This document shows, piece by piece, positions 47,764 to 60,479 of a stretch of DNA of 64,000 nt. The notes under the pieces are model-generated. The model was given only the letters and a program-made list of their open reading frames with translations, was not told the DNA's origin and searched no databases. The position numbers and the translations under genes were made by a program. Location: positions 186,001-250,000 of the forward strand of contig JAIXMP010000034.1 of NCBI GenBank assembly GCA_025677815.1. Direction: 5' to 3'. How positions within the stretch are numbered: the stretch's first letter is position 1; every line of letters starts with the position of its first letter. The DNA is from Phascolomyces articulosus (lineage: Eukaryota; Mucoromycota; Mucoromycetes; Mucorales; Lichtheimiaceae).

Positions 47764-50700
47764 ATGAGTTACGTTAAGCGAGACGAAGATGCCGGTAAGA
47801 AGACACAAAAAAGAAAGAAAATAACCTCTTTTTTTTCTATAAAAGAGAAACAATATATATTATGCGTTCTTTTGATGATGTTAGTTTGCGCGTAATATAA
47901 ATGTCATTTTCTTTATAAAAACGAATCGTTACACATCATACCTAACGTACCAATCAACTATTTTTTTTTCTTATTATAATTTGCGTTTTTTTTTTATTAG
48001 TCGCAAGTGAGATTGGCCTTTTTTACCACCTCGATAAAACCACTGTTTTACAAGAAGCTCGTGTATTCAACGATTCTCCTGTGAATATTAGAAAATGTAG
48101 AGTTTTATTGACTAAATTAGTTTACCTTTTATACCTTGGTGAACCTTTTACTACTAAGGAAGCAACCGATCTCTTCTTTAACGTTATTAAATTATTCCAA
48201 TCTAAGGATGTAAGTGATACTTGTTATTTTTTGGTGGATTGTTTGATTTATAAATGGGAAACTGTGAAAACGCGTGCGTGTATCTTAATAATAATATTTT
48301 TTTGGTGATGGGATTAGACTTCGTTACGTCAAATGATGTATTTGGTCATCAAGGAACTTTCAAACGTTGCTGAAGATGTGATTATGGTGACTCAATCATT
48401 GATCAAAGATATTCAATCCAAACAAGAAACTATTTATCGTGCTAATGCTATTCGTACTTTGTGTTTGATCACCGATGTAAGTAAAATAATCCAATAGATC
48501 TATTTTTTTTTTTAAAAAAAAAAAAAACTTTGGAAAAAAAAAGTCATTTTCTTACAAACTTTCTTTATCCAATAGCATTCTATGATCCAAGGTATTGAAC
48601 GTATTCTCAAGGCTTCTATTGTTGACAAGGTTCCTTCTGTTTCATCAGCAGCCCTTGTTTCATCCTATCATTTGTACGATGTTGCCAAAGATATTGTACG
48701 ACGATGGTCTAATGAAGTACAAGAAGCCGTGAATGCCAAATCCTCCTCCTCTGGTTTTGCTTCCAGTTATATTTCTAGCTTTGGTGGTAATAATAGCAAT
48801 GGTCAATCTCAAGTGGTCATGTCCAACAGCAGTATCTGTCAATACCATGCTTTGGGTCTTTTGTATTTGATCCGTCAACATGATCGTATGGCTGTTGCTA
48901 AATTGGTTCAAAATTTCGCTGGTTCTCGTAGCAGCGGTGGATTTTTGGGTGGCGGTGGTGGCGGTGGTAGTGTTTTGAAAAACCCTGCTGCTGTTTGTTT
49001 ATTGATTCGTTATGCCTGCAAGGTCATGGAAGAGGATCCAAGGTAAAAAGAAAGGAAAAGAGGGGTAGAGATCCTATATGGCAAGAGTGATTTTGTTTGG
49101 CTGATCTGATCACTCTTTCTTTCTCTTTTAGCACTACACGTCGTATGTATGAAATTTTGGAAGGATTCTTGAAGCATAAGAGTGAAATGGTCAATCTTGA
49201 AGCTGCACGTGCTATATGCGAAATGCCTGATATGTCATCCAAGGAATTATATCCTGCTATCACTGGTAAAGAAAATTGAATCATGATGGAGAAAATATAG
49301 AAAGAACGAAAGCAAGGGGAAATTGAGATTTATAAAAAAAATGCATTTATACTTATCTATTTTGTTCTCTCTTTTCTAGTATTGCAATTGTTCTTGTCAT
49401 CACCTAAGCCTACTTTACGATTTGCTGCTATTCGTGTGCTCAACAAACTTTCCCTTGCTAACCCAGCTGCCGTTTCCCCATGTAATTTGGATATGGAAAA
49501 TTTGATTACGGATCGTAACCGTAGCATTGCCACTTTTGCTATCACTACTTTACTCAAGACCGGTAATGAAGCTTCTGTGGATCGTTTGATGAAACAAATT
49601 TCTGGTTTTATGAGTGATATTTCGGATGAATTCAAGGTGATTGTTGTGGATGCCATTCGTTCGCTTTGTTTGAAATTCCCTGCCAAACAAGCTGTCATGT
49701 TGAACTTTTTGAGCAGTGTTTTGAGAGATGAAGGTGGTTATGACTTTAAAAAGGCAGTTGTGGAAGCTATCTTTGATATGGTCAAGTTTATTACGGATAG
49801 CAAGGATACAGGTAAATAGAGAAGGAAAAAAAAAGAAAGAACGAAGAGGGGTTATAGTAATACATGGACCAATATTAGAGGGTATTATAGAAAACTAACC
49901 TATGATCATGTCTTTTTTTCCAGCTCTTTCACACTTGTGTGAATTTATTGAAGATTGTGAATTCACTAAGCTTTCCGTTCGCATTTTGCATCTTTTGGGT
50001 GTGGAAGGACCCAAGACTTCAACTCCTACTAAATACATCCGTTATATCTACAACCGTGTGATTTTGGAAAACTCAGTTGTTCGTGCTGCTGCAGTCAGTG
50101 CATTGGCCAAGTTTGGTGTTGGTGTGGAGGAAGAAGGTGTACAAAAGAGTATCCGTGTACTTTTGACCAGGTAAAAAAAAAAATATTTTGATACGTCAAG
50201 ATAAGACGTTACTATGGACAACGAACAAAGATATATTACTGACAAAAATTATATATTTGTGGATTAGATGTCTTGATGATGTTGATGATGAAGTACGTGA
50301 TCGTGCAGCCTTTTATCTTACATTAATGGATAACAACAGCATCGCAAAGAATTATATTCAAGATGGTAGCGTACTCTTTCTCTATTTCACTTGATCGTGC
50401 CAGAATCAGTCTATTTCATATTTTTTTTCTTCTAAACTTTTTTGCATTTCACATGATATATATAGATGCCACATTTGCATTACCTACTTTGGAACGTCAA
50501 CTTGTTGAATATGTCAATGCACCTTTGGCCAACGATCAAGAATTCGACTTGTCTTCCGTTCCTATTATTAGCAAGGCAGAAGAAGAAGAAGACCGCCGTC
50601 GTCTCCGTACTCAAGACATCTTGCCTATTGCCTCTGTTGGCAATGGTACCAACAATCGTACTCACTCTCCTGCTGCTCCTGCAACATCTACTCCAGGTCT

Positions 50701-51637
50701 CAATGGAACCGCCCCTGTATCCTCCTCCAGTGTCAGCAACCTCGATCAACAAGCTGTCTATGCCGAAGAACTGGCTTCGATCTCAGCCTTTGCCAGCTTT
50801 GGCCCCCTTTTCAAGAGCTCTGCTAAACCTATTGAATTAACTGAAAGCGAAACAGAATACGTTGTTCATTGTGTCAAACATACATTTGCTAACCATGTTG
50901 TATTCCAATTCAACTGTACCAACACACTCAATGATCAATTGCTCGAAAACGTGCAAATGATCATGCAACCTGAAATGGAAGATATGGGCTTGACCCAAGT
51001 AGCTGAGATTCCAGCAGAAAAACTCGAGTACAATGTGCCCAGTGCCATCTATGTTGCTTTTGAACAAGAAGATTATGCCGTTGGTACTTTTACATGTACG
51101 CTCAAGTTTGATGTCAAGGATTGTGATCCTACTACAGGTGAACCTGATCCTGAGGGCTATGATGATGAATACCAGGTAGAAGATGCTGAAATCTTGATGG
51201 GTGATTATATTCGTCCCACCTATGTACCGAATTTCTCGGAAGAATGGGAACAAGTTGCAGCAAGTGAGGCAATAGAAACATTTGCATTAGATAAGGATAA
51301 AGCACCCAGCCTCAAAGGTAAGAATAGGAGAAAATATAAGGCGATTTCTTGAAGAAAAAAAAGGGGAAGCTAATGTATTTGGTTTAATATTCTATTAGCT
51401 GCTTGTACATCGATTCGTCAATTACTTAGTATGCAAGCACTTGAAGACACAGCGCTGCCCAAGAGCAACGCAGTACATACATTGCTTTTAGCAGGTACAT
51501 TTTTGGGGGGCGTCAAGGTATTGGCACGATGTAGGATGACATTTGATACCACATCCGGGGTTGCATTCGAATTAGCTGTTCGGAATCAACAAGAAGACGA
51601 TCAAATATCTCAAATTGTACTTTCTGCCATTGCTTAA
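47764..51637 (+). CDS. SEC21: coatomer subunit gamma (gamma-COP, Sec21)
   Basis: Subunit of the COPI vesicle coat for Golgi-to-ER and intra-Golgi transport; binds Arf1 and dilysine/p24 cargo tails. Ten exons: 47764-47794, 48001-48209, 48318-48476, 48576-49042, 49132-49265, 49380-49811, 49924-50170, 50268-50365, 50466-51317 and 51399-51637, in phase, 955 residues. The adaptin-like HEAT trunk starts at [20 protein letters not shown], continues [60 protein letters not shown] and [16 protein letters not shown] glycine run ([10 protein letters not shown]) expands one loop. The C-terminal appendage includes [22 protein letters not shown] and ends with [20 protein letters not shown]. The hinge is Ser/Thr/Ala-rich. 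Typical length is 870-935, so it is slightly long because of the loop and hinge. Confidence 0.96.
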
Positions 51638-52347
51638 AAAAATTATACAACCTTAAAAAAAGGAAGAGTTTTTAGATGTTATATGAAAACTTTTTCTTTA
51701 CTTTAGAACAATTCAAACTCTCACTTACCTCTACACACTCACCTCAACATTTTTATACACTTATTCAAAAACAACAACACATCATCCACACACACTCTCT
51801 CTCTCTTACCATACATTTATATATACTTACACACTCAACAAATCTTTTACTCTCACTCTCTTATTTTATTCACAGTATTATTATTGCTGTTGATGATGAT
51901 GTTGATGCGCTTCTTTCCCACTGTAATCGCTATATTACTGTTTTGTTATTCTGATAAATCATATTTATATATTTAAAAAAAAATTTGAATTATGAATACG
52001 AAAAGTTCAGTAAAAAAAAAAAAAGAACGATCCTATTACTGTAACAACTAATTGTACAATGCATAAGAATGGGTGAGACGTGATTTTACATTTCTATCTT
52101 TCTTGTTCCTCGACCCCTTTGTTATTTATTTTGTACACTTGAAGATGACAACTGTAATGTCGCAGGATGGAACTTTGCTATTATATAAGAAGCAAACAAT
52201 GGAAAAATGATTATTGATGTGGAGGGAAATAATGCATTGTACTATGTGCCTTGAACAATTGACATCTACATAAATATATTTTTTGTAAAGATTTGGTTGT
52301 ACATTGTTGAAGAATGGGTTTTTATTACCAATAATATATATTTTTTA
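51638..52347. other. intergenic, convergent 3' ends
   Basis: 710 bp between the stop of gamma-COP (+) and the stop of the F-box gene (-). It has CA/CT-rich simple sequence at 51710-51860 and AT-rich remainder. No gene seen. Confidence 0.55.
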
Positions 52348-54964
52348 TTAATGAGAATCACTATAGATTTCATTTACATCAACATATCCTGTTTGTAATC
52401 CATGATCACGTCTACATTCTTTACAATACACTCTTTCATTTAAAATTTTTTTACCCCCGTCATTAATAATATTATTGAATTCAAAATAATCATCTTCGTC
52501 AACAGTATAATAATTGTAGTTACTCTCCCATATCGAATATATACTGTGTAAACACACCACTTTATCATGATTGATCAGAGATTCTGACGCACATGATAAC
52601 GGCCGCTTCCATCCACGCATAGTAAGTGGTCCATCAACATCTACGATAAAAGGATGATCCATTTGATGCTCTTGAAATAATCGGAACAATCTTGCTTTAC
52701 TGAAATTTTCACCCAAATCTTTCCCACGATCTACGATGAAGAGATGTCTGACACTGGGTAATGATGCAAGTACTTTTAGTTCTTTTTCGGTTACAGGCCG
52801 AGATGGTGTTTGTATCTTCAATGTGTGTATGCTTGAATCTTTGATGCTTTTCAAAAATGTCACCAGTTGCTCGTTATTAAAATTCACGCTACGAATATCA
52901 AGGCGGCGAAGAGACGAGCATCTACCAATATATTGTACCAATTTCATCATTAATCGATCCACATCTTTAGATTCACGCTCTTGATAATCATCAATTTTAA
53001 ATGACCAAAGGCTCTTGGTGTGTTCAAATAATGCGGATGCTCCTTTTGGTGTCGATAATTCATGTATATTGTGACGAAATATCGATGGCTGTTGAATTCC
53101 GAAGCTGCTGCAAAATTCGTCGGGATCATCCATCAGATCCAAATTTTTTACGGCGAGACAAAGATGGGTAAGTTGTGACAGTTTCCCAAGAGCCTGGTAG
53201 GTACTGTCACTCCATATATAACCGCAATCAAACTGGACATCTTTTAGGGCAGGACAAACCAGTAATAACCGAGAAAGAACTGGAGGGCTGGGCATAACAG
53301 TATTTGTTTTCGACATAAGATGAAGTGTTCGTAAATTAGGTGCTCCACATTCTGCTAATACAGCTAATTCCTTGTGAGTAGAGTGGTGATTTTCATTGTA
53401 TATCTTTAGCGATTCTAAACTACGATGACTTCTTTTCAAGAATAATCCAACTATTTCACTGGGGTTTGAATGGGAAATGTATGGATGGAATACCATAAAA
53501 ATATCTAGTGATTTTAAACCAACGTGTGTTGAATGTTCATTTCGTGATCGTGAATAAGTTGTGGATGAATCATCTTCCGCTGGATAATTTGAAAAGGCAA
53601 GATGCTGAAGCTGTGGTGCGTGTTTGTATATGGTTTGCATCATTCTAACATCGAATGACTCATAGGTTATATCAAGTGATGTCAAGAACGGTGTTCTGTT
53701 AAGAATTTGTGCTAAAGAATCGGCTGTTAATACTTCAGATGACAAAGAGAGATCAACTACGGACCAGTTTGGTAAGGTCAATGTGGTCGTAATATTTTGG
53801 AAAACGTCGATATAGCCAACAGTCTTGTAGACAATGGTATGAATACTAGTGCATATCTGTGTAGCATCAGTTAACCCATCAATACGAACAAAAGCGGAAG
53901 GATCACCATCGTAACTCTGTTTCAACTGTAGTCTTTTGATTGAACCTTTGTTGAGTAGTAAAATTTGCCGTAATTGTTGATTATTGTAAGGGGTTATTTC
54001 TGATAGAAAAATATCACATTTCTTGTTGAGTATCTCCATACATAAAAGAAATAAAAGTAACATGTAATGATATTCTTCCTTTACAACTCAACCTAGTACA
54101 CATACCCAATGTTTCAATTTTGTTCCATCGATTTCTGATTAAATTTCTAAATACGGCTTCCGACGTAGCTTTAGCTTCTCTATCTTCCGTACATAAATGC
54201 AACAAAACAGTTTTAACGCGATGCGATCGAACATGTTGTAAGTATTGAGTTAAATGATGGTGGCCGGGTAGTTGAATCGGAGGGAGTCTTGGATGATCAT
54301 AATCCGACACAGCATCAATACATGATCCCATCCCTGACCATTCCTGAAGAATGAACTTGTACCAAAAACGGCATGTAAGTGCCAATTGACCATGCTCTCG
54401 CCAATATAAACAAGTTAGGATTTTAGAAATGATTTCATGTGGTAATCGACAGATGAGCGTTTGGTTGTGATAATTGATTTCTTTCATCAAATGATTGTAT
54501 TGCTTCATCAGTTGCTGTTTTTGTTGTGAATATGTTTGGTGTGAAATAGTATCTGCTCCCTTTTTGTATATATCAGCGGCTTCTCGGGCATTGCCTTGTT
54601 GAAGTAAAACGTTGGCTCTCATCCAATACGTGTCTGGGCGAGGTAATAGTTGTTTTTGGTCATTGTCTTCCACCTGTGCACAATCGTCTAGTGCTTTCTG
54701 GTACTGTTGGGACTTTTCATAGGCAGCAGAACGATGCAACAAAATAAAAGATTGGATATCTTGGTGCAGGATATTCAATGCATTGGTGTAGAATTCAATC
54801 GCGTATTCGTAATCGTGCGATGTGTAAGCTTGTTTTCCTTGATCAAATGCATTTTGGAGAAGAGTAAGATCCAATTGCGTTGACGTGAAATGGGTATATG
54901 GATCTTGATATGATGTTAAGCAAGGACTTGTTTGGAATTTTGTGGTGGTTTCTGTTACTGTCAT
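52348..54964 (-). CDS. TPR/F-box/LRR protein (Dia2/Pof3-like)
   Basis: Candidate SCF ubiquitin-ligase adaptor and the better-preserved paralogue of the pseudogene at 18108-20808. Exon 1 (54106-54964, 286 codons plus one base) encodes MTVTETTTKFQTSPCL, TPR-like helices (AFDQGKQAYTSHDYEYAIEFY, AYEKSQQYQKALDDC, ADIYKKGADTI) and the F-box (CRLPHEIISKILTCLYWREHGQLALTCRFWYKF, about residues 190-225). Exon 2 (52348 to about 54035) encodes leucine-rich repeats (LDITYESF, LQHLAFSNY, LESLKIYN, LRTLHLMSK, LTHLCLAVKNL, LRRLDIRSVNF) and an acidic tail ending NEIYSDSH. The TPR, F-box, LRR order is that of Dia2/Pof3. The donor GTATGT is clear, but the only nearby AG (54034-54035) puts exon 2 out of frame; the frame closes only if the intron ended in GG two bases earlier. 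So this copy may also be splice-damaged. Confidence 0.8.
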
Positions 54965-57900
54965 GATTGGTGAGGATCAAGGAGACGCGTATCTCCCCTC
55001 TCTCAATAAAAGGCACTAAAATTCATTTTATGGTCCAGCTTCATAAATTCGTAACACAGATAAAAGCAGGATTATTCATGGACATATCAACATGGTGATT
55101 AGTAAAAAAATATATATATTTTTTAGATAAGGATAATACTCTTATAGAGTGCAACAGGTTCATAATAATATTCAGGTATACGGAGATCTCTTTTTTCCTT
55201 TCCTGCTATCATATCATCGCGATGCAAAAAAGAGAGAGAGAGATCTTGTCGTAGTAAAATATCTTTGTGTTACTACTTTTCCTTTTTCGATACTTCTTGT
55301 ACGATCATTTCTATTCTTCCTCTACTAGTACTTCTGGATATTCCTTGCTTGGTATACTATTACTCATTACCATTATCATTGACATTGCCAAGATCCGTAG
55401 CATCATCGCCATTATTACCATCTATTATATATCATTGCCACCGCCAAGATACTTAGCAATATTATTGTTAAAATTATCATTTTTATATATAATTATCCAA
55501 CACATTCGTAGCAGATTAGAAAAACATATAAATATCCCCACATCATCTATCATTACGTTTTCATTCTCTATTTTATTGTTATCTTTATTTATATTGGCTT
55601 AGTACTGATCCGTCAAAAATATATTCGACAATCTTTCAATAAAAAAAAATATAGTGCACACACGTTCAAGTTGAATGTTACTTTTATAATATCCTCTTTG
55701 TTATTATATACAACTACACGTTAGGGTCTGCGCATATTATTATTATTATTGTTCTTCATTACCGACATTAATAAAAAAAACTGCATTTATAAACAGTTTG
55801 AAACATAATGTAAAAGTCTATGGTGCAAACATTAACAGTTTACTGTTATTAAAAGTAGAGGTTTACTATTATATAATAGTGGTCTTTTTCTTATTTCTAC
55901 CTCATTTTTTTTTAAAAAAAAAAACTTCTTGGAGATTATGAAAAGCTTATAATAAGCCAACTGTTTGCGAAATAGTATAGAGAGCATTAGACTGTCCTTC
56001 TCTTAACTCCAAGGACAGTTGCCGTTTTGTTTTTTGTACCTAGGTCAAGAAGAGAAAAGAAAGAGTCGGGTATTTTATATATTATTTTAATTTAATTTCA
56101 ATAGCCATGTAGGCAATAGCCTTTATATATGAAGTATAAGATACATGCTTAAAAACGTGAAGAGGATGATAGTTTGAAAGAAGCGATGAACTGTTAAGTA
56201 GAAAAAGATGGTCTTGCATAAATTTAATTTTACACATTTCTTTGGTAACTCCGAAGGGAAAATCCCTTCGTTTTTATGCAGAACACCAGATTTTATTCTA
56301 TTAGTTGAATGGAACACTTGAATGTAAGACTCAGCTAAAGGTACGAGAATCATAATATACCTCGTGTATCATAATGCAGTTGCAATTGTTAATCTTGAAT
56401 TTATATTAGTGTACATTAAAAAATTACGAGAATACACAAAGTACACACTGATACGACAATCCATCTTTTAATTTGACTATCAAGAAGCGAAATAGTGTTT
56501 GTATCAATATGGTTGGATAAAAAAAGCCGGATTTTTCGAGTTGATTTGACAGGCCATATTTTTTCATTATATATAAATTAAACATACCACACAGCAACAT
56601 TTTTTCAGAACTGTCAATATATTAAAAATTAGTAATATTCATTATCCCAAATCTGTAAGTTTCTTATTTTTCAACTTTACTGCCAACACGTTAGATTAGA
56701 ACTGTATATATATAGCCTCTTCAACTCCTATGTCTATATTATTGGTTGCATAAATATTCTACCCAGGGGTGGTCTCTGATATTAAATAAATTTATGTCCT
56801 TCTACGTATGTACGGTAAAGTAGGAATATGGTAAAGCGAGCAATATAACTACTGCGATTACATGATTAAGGAGATGAACTGTCATTATTCAGTAGGCGAG
56901 AAATAACACCAAAGAATCATACACAACCAATGCATATCTTAGCTATCAGGTATCAAGCTTAAAATGCCCAATATATAATTAATCTATTACTGGATTTTAA
57001 GACTGCTTTTGCGCATTGATTTTGCGCATTTACGTATATTTTGTATTATAAAATAAAATATTATACGCAAAACCAGTCTTAAAAACCTGTACCAATTGTA
57101 AGCTTTTTGCACTAATTATTTCTTTTAATATAGTGTGCAACAATAGTGCTGTGGGGGTTTACTTTACTCAATATAGGAGTTTGCATTCCTTGTGAGTCTT
57201 TGTGATGTACGAAAAAAAAATATACTTTCAAAATACAACTATAACTCAATGCCTAGGAATACATGCTTTCTATTTTATAATAAACAATACTTTTATCTCG
57301 GCTCAGATGTACAAGTATGTAAAAATGTTGATGATGTGATTTATGTTATATGAATTAATGATACAGAAAGAAGGCTATTTTTTTCGGTAACAATGATATA
57401 TTCAGTTTAGTGCATGTAACACACATGTTGAAGCTTAATTTAAATTATTTTTTAAGTGTATATATGTATTAGGACCCTTTTAAAGAAAATCACAAAAGTT
57501 ATCACCATTTTCTTGTTCTACTAGATTCCCACACTAAAGTGTAGAAAATCATAATATTTGTTTATTTACCAAAAGGATGGAATCTGTATGTCATCATCAA
57601 TAGCAACAATAACCTCACAGCAGGAGGAATAATTAGAACAATAAAATATAAGCTATTTACAACACAACTACTTCGGAATGAAGACGAATATGAATAATCA
57701 TCATGCAGAAGATGCCAAGCCCTGACAATGATTCAAGTAGGTAAAAAATATAAGTTATATATAACTACTTTCTTTCTTGGCCTGGAATCTTTTTGGATAG
57801 TGACCCGACATGTGCAATATAATAATATAAGATACAAAATAGAATGTTTCTAATTACAGCAACATTCATCATAATTAAATGCGTCATAAATATATTATTA

Positions 57901-58350
57901 TTTGGATGGTACATTAAGAATGCATTTTTAAAATTGAGCTCAGCAGTCTTTTTTTAATGCCTTGGCTCGTTTGTTGTTATTATAGAACTATGTTTAATTC
58001 CCATGGCAATCATGAACAAGATGAATACATACTATCGCTCTTTACGTAATTCAAGTATAATTTAATAATAATAAAATAAAAGATGATCAGAAAAATGAAA
58101 ATCTTTAACAGCACAAATAAAATGATCAGGAAAACCACATGGAAACATTACACAAAGGATTAAGTCCAGATTCCGCTTAAGTGAGCTTGCCTTAAACAGC
58201 CATCTTGTGCTTCGTATGCATATCAACCCCACTTTTTTTCGCAACAAAACAAAAATATTATTATACCCAACCTCAAACACTTTTTTTTCCTCTTTTATTC
58301 GAAACACTATTCTCTTTCTCACTTTTTGTATCTATTTCTCCTATCCTTAA
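54965..58350. other. 3.4-kb gene-poor region
   Basis: AT-rich stretch between the F-box gene start and the next gene. A hydrophobic frame at 55267-55602 looks composition-driven. Two strong small hairpins are present: ACTGTCCTT/AAGGACAGT at 55991-56019, and CGAAGGGA/TCCCTTCG at 56252-56270 followed by five T. It also holds a palindromic element at 56995-57084. No gene can be supported. Confidence 0.5.
56995..57084. mobile_element. 90-bp palindromic MITE-like element
   Basis: Left arm 56995-57013 (ttttaagactgcttttgcg) and right arm 57066-57084 are inverted copies matching at 18 of 19 positions. The interior contains a direct repeat of ttttgcgcatt (first copy overlapping the left arm) and a self-complementary AT core (tatattttgtattataaaataaaatata). 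It has no coding capacity. The structure fits a miniature inverted-repeat element or a large hairpin; no convincing target-site duplication is seen (flanks ggat and acct). Confidence 0.6.
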
Positions 58351-59233
58351 ATGTCGACTGTCAATGTACTTGAACCTGCAACATTAAATAGACTCAATCC
58401 AAGTTCGGACATGGTCTTTGTTGCTGCTGTCACTGTAGGTGATTCCCGATCCTACTATTTTCGTCAGAATTTAAACACTACACCATCGTCGTCTCCAAAA
58501 TACAATGCACCAAAACAAATTATACCATCTGTACCTCGTCAACGAATGTAATAATTTACTTTTACTTTCTAGTTTTCTTTATTTTTTTCTTTTGTCGTCA
58601 AAAAACTAACGTTAATAATTTTATTACAGAAAAGCACCAAATAACTCATTTTTATCACCCATACGTTCAGAAAAAACTCCACCTCGTCGTCATAGTAATA
58701 GTAGCGCAGCACTTCCACCACCACGTCCCCCTCCATCACAATTATCACCACTAGGAAGACGATCATCGCCGTTAATGGCATCACCTTTATTATCGATACA
58801 ACGTCAAAGAAAACGAGACCCAGCACCAGAACCATCGTTATCATTACAACAACAGCAACAAGAATCACAACAACCACAACAAACTCAGGCAGTACAAAAA
58901 TTAAAAAGACCTTATCCATTGATCCATGCCATCTCATCACCCACACTACTTTTTCCGTTAAAAATGAATCGTAGAAGACGAAAAGTGAGTTTTAGTGAAC
59001 ATGTTGTTGTAGTTCGTACCATTATTCATACTGATGAAGATGATATTGACGAAGAAGAGGATGAAAATGATAAACTAAAACGACAAGAGGAAGATGATGA
59101 ATCATGCATATATGGCTGGCGAAGGCATTCGACTGGTTCAGCGCCAACACCATCAGATGATATTGAAAATAATGAAATTGCTAAACAACGGATTTTAGGT
59201 GTATCTAAATCATTAAAGCGGTTTGTTTTTTGA
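58351..59233 (+). CDS. unrecognised disordered protein with KVSF (RVxF-like) motif
   Basis: Two exons, 58351-58547 and 58630-59233, GT-AG and in phase, 266 residues. The start MSTVNVLEPATLNRL is in a clear leader-to-coding transition after a CT-rich stretch. It is predicted mostly disordered: Ser/Pro-rich (PPRRHSNSSAALPPPRPPP, LGRRSSPLMASPLLS), a Gln run, then RRRRKVSFSEHVVVVRTII, an acidic segment (DEDDIDEEEDEND) and a short conserved-looking end ILGVSKSLKRFVF. KVSF preceded by basic and followed by acidic residues fits the PP1-docking consensus. The small size and layout recall fungal regulatory or morphogenesis adaptors, but no family is recognised. The Ser-Pro sites suggest phosphorylation by proline-directed kinases (inference). 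Confidence 0.72.
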
Positions 59234-60479
59234 TGAAAATACATTGTAATATTAGTAATAAAAAACATGTCGTTCTATACTTTGTCTTGTATATTTTTTA
59301 TATATATATTAAAAATGTAAAGTTGGTTTCTTATGAATGATAATTTATTTCCTGCCTCTACCTATATAGATGATCTTTATAGTTTTCGTGATTGATGTAT
59401 TTAATTACTATCCAACTTGTTGGGGGAGAAAGTGATTCTGATATTCTCACATTTACTTTTATTGATATAATTTTTTCACCATAAAGTGGGGCATCTTAGC
59501 TAGTCATATGCAGCAAGGCCAGGAGGCCATTTGTATAATACTTTTATGGATTGAATATTACTATCCATTCTCTACTGTCTCGTGAATTTTATCCATATAA
59601 TGAAATCACCAGAGGATAATAAGGGATCTATTAGACGATCGTGTGATAATTGAATTTTGAAATATGTTTGGTTTTTTTTATAACACACTATATTTTATGG
59701 ATATATATATATATATATTGTGGCATCGAAAATAGCTTATTTACCATGTGTTCACATGCATTACTGTACCTATTATCTTTTGTATTTCTTTTTTTGTACA
59801 ACTTGAATTCGGTATTCGCATCCTAAAGAGAAAAATGCTTCAATTTGCTCGTGATGATCATTTAATATGTCTGCTATTTAGTACTGGGACCATTATGTTT
59901 GATGGACCCTTTTTCAAGTTAATATAAGAGCATGATAAATACAATAATAGCATGAAAAAAAAATAAAATTGATCGGTATCTATATCCTATATAATATCAA
60001 CAAACTGTTAGGTTACAATCGTTATTATCTGGGAAGTATGCAAAGAAGCCATCCTCTTTTGCAGTATTTTCATTTTAGTGATTTAAGGTGCTACAAATCT
60101 GTTATTTGAATTAGCTAGTCATTGATTAGTATATTGTTGACATGAAATTATTTTGGATACTTCTAAAGTGAATCTGTTATTATCGATCGTTAGGGTAACT
60201 GTCATCATCATATTCCTCTTATTATTATATCGAGCATCATCCTGGAAAGAAGTGTATTCTTCTAATGTTTCGAAAAGAATCACTATTGATTGTAGAATTC
60301 TTTATATGTGTTACTACATTATTATGTATTGTAGTAGAGCTCAATAACAATGGATTTGTTTATCTGCTTAAGCTGTAAGACCAGGCATTTTCAAATCCCG
60401 TGACATTTAAATATTTTTTTTGTCCTGCAGTTTTAATACCACGCTTTTCATAGTCCACAAAAATAGAAACTGATCAAGA
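59234..60479. other. intergenic
   Basis: 1.25 kb of AT-rich sequence with a TA microsatellite at about 59699-59719. No gene or RNA seen; the last part is the promoter of the OB-fold gene. Confidence 0.55.

Noticed and set aside
55267..55602. 111-codon very hydrophobic frame
   Set aside because: Ile/Leu/Ser richness follows from AT- and CT-rich sequence; overlapping frames are equally hydrophobic.
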